DNA of 7,893 bases from an uncultured Succinatimonas sp. (GTDB lineage Bacteria; Pseudomonadota; Gammaproteobacteria; Enterobacterales; Succinivibrionaceae): positions 1 through 7,893 of the forward strand of contig URKL01000078.1 in assembly GCA_900548485.1 (NCBI GenBank), read 5' to 3'. Every line of letters begins with the position of its first letter. The first letter of the stretch is position 1. Below, piece after piece: positions 1 through 3,974 of the stretch. The notes under the pieces were generated by a model that saw only the letters and a list, made by a program, of their open reading frames with translations, had not been told where the DNA came from and made no database searches. A program made the translations under genes and the position numbers.

Positions 1-81
1 TCAGCACTGCGAACCCACTGAAGCTAGGTAGTAATATCTAGCGGTAGGAATCTCCTTGCTTTAGCAAGGGGAGGAAGTCAA
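1..81 (+). mobile_element. Right end of an IS200/IS605-family (TnpB-type) element, left part outside the window
   Basis: The stretch carries two adjacent stem-loops, at 23-42 (8 bp, loop GTAA) and 51-72 (9 bp with one G-T wobble, loop TTTA), then GGAAGTCAA ending at 81. A GGAATCTCC lead-in, a stem with a TTTA-type loop, a GGGGAGGA-type strand and a terminal GTCAA is the layout I know from right ends of IS605/IS1341-type elements. These elements lack terminal inverted repeats and end in subterminal hairpins. The reading frames entering from the left stop at 19-21, 29-31 and 39-41, so one could be the tail of tnpB. I cannot tell which, and no catalytic part of a transposase is visible. The call rests on recalled end architecture rather than an alignment. 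Confidence 0.55.
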
Positions 82-100
82 AAGCAAACTAAAGTTCTTT
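23..100 (+). ncRNA. Possible omega-RNA (reRNA) 3' end with adjacent guide
   Basis: In TnpB systems the omega-RNA overlaps the 3' end of tnpB and the right end of the element, and the guide is read from the DNA just beyond the element. Here the two stem-loops (23-42 and 51-72) would be the 3' scaffold. The guide would begin at 82 and run about 16-20 nt into the flanking DNA (AAGCAAACTAAAGTTC and onward). The RNA is inferred from structure only: the 5' scaffold and any TnpB lie outside the window, and the element could be dead. The 3' limit at about 100 is approximate. Confidence 0.4.
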
Positions 101-128
101 AGATATTTAAGTTAGAGCTTTAACTTGC

Positions 129-149
129 ACAAAAGTCTTGCACTTTTGT
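129..149. repeat. Perfect 8-bp inverted repeat upstream of the methylase gene (possible operator)
   Basis: ACAAAAGT (129-136) and ACTTTTGT (142-149) are perfect inverted copies separated by CTTGC. The motif CTTGCAC also occurs as a direct repeat at 124-130 and 137-143. There is no T-run after it, so it is not a typical terminator. Its position about 30 bp upstream of the likely -10 element fits a regulator site, for example autoregulation by the HTH-bearing methylase. That role is inference. Confidence 0.35.
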
Positions 150-176
150 TAAGTACACAGAAGAATTTCCTTATTT

Positions 177-185
177 TGCTAAAAT
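177..185 (+). promoter_or_regulatory. Likely extended -10 promoter for the methylase gene
   Basis: TGCTAAAAT matches an extended -10 element (TG-N-TAAAAT, 5 of 6 bases of TATAAT). No good -35 box sits 17 bp upstream, which is common for extended -10 promoters. Transcription from about 192 would give a leader of roughly 23 nt. The leader contains AGGAG at 203-207, seven bases before the ATG at 215. Confidence 0.4.
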
Positions 186-214
186 AACCCCAATTTTTTC
201 ATAGGAGTACGTAA

Positions 215-2140
215 ATGGCATTTAAGGAGGAATTAGAAAATCTTATCGATCTTAATGAAGCTTGTGAGATTTTAGGTATTTCTTTAAATACCGGCAGAAA
301 TTGGCTCCGTTTACATAAATTAACGCCTATAAATGATAAAGGTCAATTTAATCGCGATACTATTGAGTTATTAGCTATAAATCTAAAGAGTAATATCTCG
401 CCTTTGTCTAAGGTTTTAAAAGGGCGCGAATTCTATATTAACTATATTGATAAGCTTTCACCTAATCGCGAGTTCTTAGAACTTTTAATTGCGAATTTTA
501 ATGGCAATAAAAATACTTTATTAGCTCTTTTAGCGGAAAGTGCGATTACACTTATGATTTCAAAAGGTGTAATCAAGACTTCTTTGAAAAGCCATTTTTT
601 AGAAGCCTTTATTCTGGGGAAACTTGATTTAAAAGATTACGCTTATCTTATAGAAGAGCTGATAAGTAATTGTAAACGTGAGTTTTTACTTAAACATGCA
701 CAGAGTTTACCGCCTTTGAGACTTGTGTATGAGCCATATGAGGATGCCTTAGGACTTATTTATTTGTCTTTAAAGGAATTACCTGAAAAGAGTTGTGGTT
801 CTCGTTATTACACACCACAAAGTCTCACAGATACCACCATTGAGACTTTAGGTATAAGCAGAGGGCGTGTATTTTTAGATATAAGTTGTGGCAGTGGTAA
901 TTTTTTATTACGCCTTTTAAAACGCGGATGTCGTTCTGAAGATCTTTATGGTTGCGATTTAGATTTTATCTCTGTAAGCCTTTCAAAAATTAATTTTGCT
1001 TTAAATCAAAATATCTGTAATAAAGAATTTTTAAAAGACCATATTATTCATGGAGATGCGCTTTTAAGTGCCTCTTTGCCTAAAGCTATGGTAATCGTGG
1101 GTAATCCTCCTTGGGGCAAATGCGAGGATGAGGCTTTAGTTCGTCGTTATGCTAAAAATTTAAATACAGCTACAAAGCCTAGACAGAGTTATGCTGATTT
1201 TTTCGTCGAGAGAGCTTTACAACTTTTAGATAATGGCGGTATTGTTCAATTTGTTTTACCTGAATCATTATTGAATGTCATCTCACATCAAGAGGTGCGT
1301 GAGGTTATAAGTCAAAATGCGCGTGTTAAATCCATTCGTTATCTTGGAGTGGTATTTCATGCTCTTCAGACTAAAGGCGTGATTTTGACTTTAGAGAAAA
1401 CCTCTTATCCTAATGCTACAGGTGAGGTGATTGTTAATCGCGAGCCCTATAACTATATTGTGCGTCGACAGCGCGATAGCCATGACTTCAATTTTAAAGT
1501 AAACGATCAGGAATATAAGCTTTTAGAAAAGCTTGATAATCTTCCACATTGTATTAAATTACGCTCACATGCTGATTTTGCTTTAGGTATTGTCACAGGT
1601 GCTAATCGCAATCTTCTCTTTAAAACTCGAAAAGAGCATTGTGAGCGCGTTTTAAGAGGAGCAGACATTGATAGTTTTACTCTAAAAAAGGGATCTGACT
1701 TTATTCGCTTTGAGAAAGAGAAATTTCAGCAAATAGCACCTTTGGAGTATTATCGAGCTCCAATAAAATTGGTATATCGTTTTATTGCTAGATATCCCAT
1801 TGTTGCCATAGATACGCATGGTTATTTAACTTTAAACAGCTGTAATGTTTTAGTCCCAAGATTTAATACGATATCACCTTATTATTTATGCGCGATTTTA
1901 AATTCAAAGGTGGTGCGTTTTTATTTTGAGAAGAAGTTTGATACTTTAAAAGTTTTAAAATCGCAATTAGAACAAGTACCTCTGCCTGAGGTATCAGCGG
2001 ATACTCAGCTTGAAATTGAGTTTATGGTAAAAGATCTTATCGATACTCAAGATAAAAGCAAAATTTTAAAAGCTTTAAATCGCAAGATAGCCGATCTCTA
2101 TAATTTAGGTAAACGTGAATATAAGCTAGTTGGGGTTTAA
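215..2140 (+). CDS. N6-adenine DNA methyltransferase with N-terminal HTH and TaqI-like specificity domain
   Basis: A cytoplasmic enzyme that should transfer a methyl group from S-adenosylmethionine to adenine N6 in a specific DNA site. Residues about 10-52 read as a MerR/excisionase-like helix-turn-helix (NEACEILGIS...GRNWLRLHKL). YYTP at 198-201 precedes SAM motif I, DISCGSGNF at 222-230 (usual form DPACGSGNF), and catalytic motif IV NPPW is at 297-300. This order fits the gamma/Eco57I-like class. Residues about 455-590 (GIVTGANRN, LRGADIDSF, YYLCAILNSK...LEQVPLP) match TaqI-type target-recognition domains. At 641 aa it has methylase plus specificity domains but no room for a nuclease, and none is adjacent. 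This resembles solitary methylases such as CamA of Clostridioides difficile, although a restriction partner could lie beyond the left edge. AGGAG at 203-207 supports the start. The recognition site cannot be predicted. Confidence 0.88.
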   Translation: MAFKEELENLIDLNEACEILGISLNTGRNWLRLHKLTPINDKGQFNRDTIELLAINLKSNISPLSKVLKGREFYINYIDKLSPNREFLELLIANFNGNKNTLLALLAESAITLMISKGVIKTSLKSHFLEAFILGKLDLKDYAYLIEELISNCKREFLLKHAQSLPPLRLVYEPYEDALGLIYLSLKELPEKSCGSRYYTPQSLTDTTIETLGISRGRVFLDISCGSGNFLLRLLKRGCRSEDLYGCDLDFISVSLSKINFALNQNICNKEFLKDHIIHGDALLSASLPKAMVIVGNPPWGKCEDEALVRRYAKNLNTATKPRQSYADFFVERALQLLDNGGIVQFVLPESLLNVISHQEVREVISQNARVKSIRYLGVVFHALQTKGVILTLEKTSYPNATGEVIVNREPYNYIVRRQRDSHDFNFKVNDQEYKLLEKLDNLPHCIKLRSHADFALGIVTGANRNLLFKTRKEHCERVLRGADIDSFTLKKGSDFIRFEKEKFQQIAPLEYYRAPIKLVYRFIARYPIVAIDTHGYLTLNSCNVLVPRFNTISPYYLCAILNSKVVRFYFEKKFDTLKVLKSQLEQVPLPEVSADTQLEIEFMVKDLIDTQDKSKILKALNRKIADLYNLGKREYKLVGV

Positions 2141-2150
2141 TTCTATTTAA

Positions 2151-2178
2151 CATTTTTAGTTTATTTTTAATAAAAATG
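2151..2178. repeat. AT-rich inverted repeat after the methylase gene
   Basis: CATTTTTA (2151-2158) and TAAAAATG (2171-2178) form an 8-bp inverted repeat with a 12-nt loop, starting 11 bases after the stop codon. An overlapping alternative pairs 2163-2168 with 2172-2177. It is almost all A/T and has no following T-run, so it is at best a weak transcript end. Confidence 0.2.
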
Positions 2179-2241
2179 GTGATAAGAATACAAAACCTGG
2201 AGACTCAATAAAATAAAAATACTAGTGTAGTTATTGTCGAA

Positions 2242-2280
2242 GTAGGAAACTCCTGTTTTTTTGGGGTATGTTCGGAAGTC
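2242..2280 (+). other. Possible degenerate second copy of the IS200/IS605-type right-end motif
   Basis: GTAGGAAACTCCT (2242-2254) matches GTAGGAATCTCCT at 44-56 in 12 of 13 bases. GGAAGTC recurs at 2274-2280 as at 73-79. The spacing between the two blocks is 19 nt here and 16 nt there. A short stem can form (ACTCC with GGGGT, one wobble), much weaker than in the first copy, and the terminal AA of GTCAA is replaced by TT. It may be a decayed element end or a chance match. An alternative reading is a poor terminator, because AGGA-AAC-TCCT is followed by a T-run. Confidence 0.25.
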
Positions 2281-2340
2281 TTTTTGATGATAAAGGCTGG
2301 TACTTTATGGCACACGTAGAAAAAAATAAGAAGGGAAGAT

Positions 2341-3069
2341 ATGCTGTTAGATCATAAAGAGTTAAAGGCAGTTTTAGATGGTATGTATTGGGATCATGGT
2401 GACTTTGCTGTCAAAATGATTTCCTCAGATAAAAATGCTATACCTCGAGCTATAACTGAATTTAAAAGATCTTTACCTGCATTTTGTACTAATACCTGTG
2501 CAATTTTTGAAGACATTGATCTCAATGTGGTACAGACTGAAATGATTTTGCGCAGTGTCACGCCGGTTGGAATAGCAAAGAGTCATGTAGATATAATAAG
2601 TCGTATGGGGCAGACAGCTTCAAGAATGTGTGAGCTTATTGAGAATAATGAATTTAAGTGCTCTTATGAGGCTCTTGAATTGATTCATCAATGTCTATCT
2701 TTAGAAAAGGAAAGCGCTCTGTGCGTAAAAGAGGCTTTAGATTTTTTACAGACTAATGTAAAAGATCAAAAAGAATTAGCTGCAGCAGTATTTTTATATC
2801 TTTGCAAAAAGAATATCTTTAAAGATTTTAATGGCATCAGTGCACTTTTTATAATGAATGGCATTCTGATAAATGCAGGATTTTTTCCATTTATGATTAA
2901 ATCTCGTGATAAAGCTGAATTTAAGATTAGATTTAAAGAATTTATGCGCTCTTGTAAAGCTTCAGATATGATGCATTTTTTGGTGATGACTCATGAGAGA
3001 AAATTTGTTCGTCATGAAAAATTCAGTAAATTAAAAGTTAAATCTAAAACAGGATTAACTTTTTTTTAG
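2341..3069 (+). CDS. Degenerate Fic-domain protein (pseudo-Fic), probably not catalytic
   Basis: I read this 242-aa protein as a Fic-fold relative. Residues 50-100 follow the N-terminal pattern of Fic proteins (the SNAIEGN...LTL.ET..VL.G...GGK...DHLEVINH pattern): TNTCAIFED at 50-58, TEMILRSVTPVG, then HVDIISRMGQ. Residues 158-169, NIFKDFNGISAL, align column by column with the catalytic motif HPFxDGNGRxxR, and IMNGILINAGFFPF follows as in LMNLLLLRAGYPP. Phe, Asp, Asn, Gly and Ala are kept. His is Asn158, and both Arg residues are Ile166 and Leu169. The inhibitory-helix Glu is Phe56, and the flap region before the motif is about 25 or more residues short. AMP transfer is therefore unlikely. 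Either it has a binding or regulatory role, or it is an intact but decaying gene. The start has an in-frame stop 24 bases upstream (2317-2319) and a weak AAGGGA Shine-Dalgarno at 2331-2336. It ends 166 bases before hupB. Family call by eye only. Confidence 0.6.
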   Translation: MLLDHKELKAVLDGMYWDHGDFAVKMISSDKNAIPRAITEFKRSLPAFCTNTCAIFEDIDLNVVQTEMILRSVTPVGIAKSHVDIISRMGQTASRMCELIENNEFKCSYEALELIHQCLSLEKESALCVKEALDFLQTNVKDQKELAAAVFLYLCKKNIFKDFNGISALFIMNGILINAGFFPFMIKSRDKAEFKIRFKEFMRSCKASDMMHFLVMTHERKFVRHEKFSKLKVKSKTGLTFF

Positions 3070-3142
3070 AAAAAAATATAGTAAAAATAAGAACTAGATC
3101 TAAATTTTTATAGATAAACGCTTTTAAACTCGTTTTAATGTG

Positions 3143-3148
3143 CATAAT
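3143..3148 (+). promoter_or_regulatory. Candidate upstream -10 box for hupB
   Basis: CATAAT (5 of 6 bases of TATAAT) lies 86 bases before the hupB start, without a convincing -35 box. It could be a second, upstream hupB promoter. If so, the 3176-3194 inverted repeat would lie in its leader RNA. Confidence 0.2.
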
Positions 3149-3175
3149 TAACGCAGGCCCTGATAAATGCGAATA

Positions 3176-3194
3176 ACATCAAATTTTTTGATGT
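3176..3194. repeat. Perfect inverted repeat overlapping the hupB -35 box
   Basis: ACATCAAA (3176-3183) and TTTGATGT (3187-3194) are perfect inverted copies around TTT. The right arm contains the TTGATG proposed as the hupB -35 hexamer. A bound protein here would block the promoter, and in an RNA from further upstream the repeat would form an 8-bp hairpin. The sequence fits an operator better than a terminator because no T-run follows. The operator role is inferred. Confidence 0.4.
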
Positions 3195-3216
3195 GTCTAT
3201 CTTCGGGGATTACAAT
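3188..3216 (+). promoter_or_regulatory. Likely sigma-70 promoter of hupB
   Basis: TTGATG (3188-3193) and TACAAT (3211-3216) are separated by exactly 17 bp. They match the consensus boxes in 4 of 6 and 5 of 6 positions. The predicted start at about 3223 would give a leader of only about 12 nt, with the Shine-Dalgarno AGGAG (3224-3228) almost at the RNA end. That is short for a highly expressed gene, so an additional upstream promoter is possible. Confidence 0.5.
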
Positions 3217-3234
3217 CTGGTTTAGGAGTTTATT

Positions 3235-3510
3235 GTGAATAAGAGTCAGCTTGTTGAGAAAGTAGCTAGTAAGTCTGGTTTGTCTGCAAAGGATTCAGGC
3301 GCTGCTGTAAATGCTTTAATTGAGGTTATCAAAGAGACATTAGCAGCCGGTGATACTGTTGCTTTAACTGGCTTTGGCAGTTTTTTAGTTCGTGATCGTG
3401 CAGCTCGTACCGGTCGTAATCCTCGTACTAATGAGATCGTTGAGATCCCTGCTGTTAAAGTGCCAGCATTTAAAGCTGGTAAACCTCTTAAGGATGTAGT
3501 TAATCACTAA
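3235..3510 (+). CDS. hupB: DNA-binding protein HU-beta
   Basis: A small, abundant nucleoid protein that bends and compacts DNA as a homodimer or with HU-alpha. At 91 aa it is the standard length. It begins MNKSQLVEKVA as in E. coli HupB and contains the HU/IHF signature at 46-65 (GFGSF...RAARTGRNPRT). The DNA-intercalating Pro is at 63, and the beta-arm is intact. KVPAFKAGK...LKDVV at the C-terminus is HU rather than IHF. The start codon is GTG, supported by AGGAG at 3224-3228 with a 6-base gap. The next gene is ppiD, the same order as in E. coli, where hupB follows lon. Here lon is not seen to the left and the upstream genes look accessory. The gene appears to be monocistronic, with its own promoter and hairpins after the stop. 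Confidence 0.97.
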   Translation: MNKSQLVEKVASKSGLSAKDSGAAVNALIEVIKETLAAGDTVALTGFGSFLVRDRAARTGRNPRTNEIVEIPAVKVPAFKAGKPLKDVVNH

Positions 3511-3518
3511 GTATAAAA

Positions 3519-3533
3519 AGCCTTATTGAGGCT
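3519..3533 (+). terminator. Hairpin just after hupB, probable weak terminator
   Basis: AGCCT (3519-3523) pairs with AGGCT (3529-3533) around a TATTG loop, nine bases after the hupB stop, with an A-run on the 5' side. The 3' side reads ATATCTTAG rather than a clean T-run, so termination may be partial. Confidence 0.45.
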
Positions 3534-3552
3534 ATATCTTAGAGTTTTAATT

Positions 3553-3594
3553 TGCGGCCGTATCCCTGTACTTAAGTGCAAAGATACGGCCGTA
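3553..3594. repeat. Long GC-rich hairpin downstream of hupB
   Basis: The arms 3555-3564 (CGGCCGTATC) and 3583-3592 (GATACGGCCG) pair perfectly over 10 bp. The pairing extends to 12 with a G-T and a T-A pair (3553-3554 with 3593-3594). Inside the 18-nt loop, GTAC and GTGC (3568-3571 with 3576-3579) can pair again around TTAA. It is far more G+C-rich than its surroundings. There is no T-run on either side, so it is not a classic terminator. It could protect the hupB mRNA 3' end, stop transcription together with the 3519-3533 hairpin, or be a binding site or a small repeat element. Confidence 0.55.
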
Positions 3595-3728
3595 TTAGTG
3601 TATAAAAACCATTTTTAGATATTTTTACCTTAAAGACTAAATTTCTCAAAGCTTATTGTTTTAACTATTTGGTATTTAGAATATATATACCTAAATGATT
3701 AGATAAGTACATCTTAAAGTTGTTTCTA
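3595..3728. other. AT-rich spacer with no recognised feature
   Basis: This is part of the 464-base gap between hupB and ppiD. I see no reading frame with a ribosome binding site, no tRNA-like pattern and no strong hairpin here. A loose repeat (GGTAT and ATACC around 3671-3692) is not convincing in such AT-rich DNA. Confidence 0.4.
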
Positions 3729-3758
3729 TTGTGGTGTTTTAGCTTACGCTCTATAATG
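3729..3758 (+). promoter_or_regulatory. Probable promoter for ppiD and its leader
   Basis: The -10 box is a perfect TATAAT (3753-3758). A weak -35, TTGTGG (3729-3734), lies 18 bp upstream. The start would be near 3765, giving a leader of about 210 nt before ppiD. I saw no heat-shock (sigma-32) promoter or Cpx-type repeat, which are known controls of ppiD in E. coli. Confidence 0.5.
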
Positions 3759-3764
3759 AAACTC

Positions 3765-3974
3765 GGATATGAAATAAAAGATTATATCCTAAGGGCATGG
3801 CGAGCCCGGATTGCCAGATATATGAGTCTTATTTAAGACTTCAATATGGAACCTACTTAGCTCACAATTTGTGTAGCTAAAGCTTACAAGCTTAGACAGG
3901 CGTCAATTTTCAGGTAGCAAAATCTTAAAATAAGGTCTAAACAAAGCAGCTTAGTCTGCGGAGAAAAATTATAA
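3765..3974 (+). other. Hairpin-rich 5' leader of ppiD or small RNA gene
   Basis: From the predicted start to the ppiD ATG there are several stems: GGATAT/ATATCC (3765-3770 with 3784-3789), AGTCTT/AAGACT (3825-3830 with 3835-3840), a 9-bp stem with one bulged T (3857-3865 with 3871-3880, arms starting TTAGCT and ending AGCTAA), and GCAG/CTGC (3946-3949 with 3956-3959) just before the Shine-Dalgarno. The segment 3793-3815 (GGGCATGGCGAGCCCGG and on) is the most G+C-rich part and has competing pairings. It matches no riboswitch, tmRNA, 6S, SRP or RNase P motif that I know. No terminator follows the stems, so a leader is likelier than a free RNA. Confidence 0.35.

Noticed and set aside
1..81. CRISPR repeat or unit
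   Set aside because: The hairpins occur once each with no regularly spaced repeats. The layout fits an IS200/IS605-type end instead.
3060..3110. Frameshift at the T-run ending the pseudo-Fic gene, hiding a longer C-terminus
   Set aside because: Adding or removing one T extends the protein by only a few to about 14 residues with no Fic-like or HTH sequence, so there is no sign of a lost domain in another frame.
2341..3234. Toxin-antitoxin (Fic/Phd-like or FicT/FicA) pair
   Set aside because: The Fic-like protein lacks the catalytic His, and there is no small antitoxin gene before it or in the gap up to hupB.
3756..3836. 26-codon open frame (MKLGYEIKDYILRAW...) in the ppiD leader
   Set aside because: Its ATG overlaps the -10 box, so it would not be transcribed from that promoter, and it has no Shine-Dalgarno. 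The segment is better explained as leader RNA.
3765..3974. Possible 6S RNA, tmRNA, SRP RNA, RNase P RNA or tRNA
   Set aside because: None of the characteristic conserved blocks of these RNAs (for example GTTCGAATC of tRNA or the tmRNA tag frame) is visible, only unspecific stem-loops.
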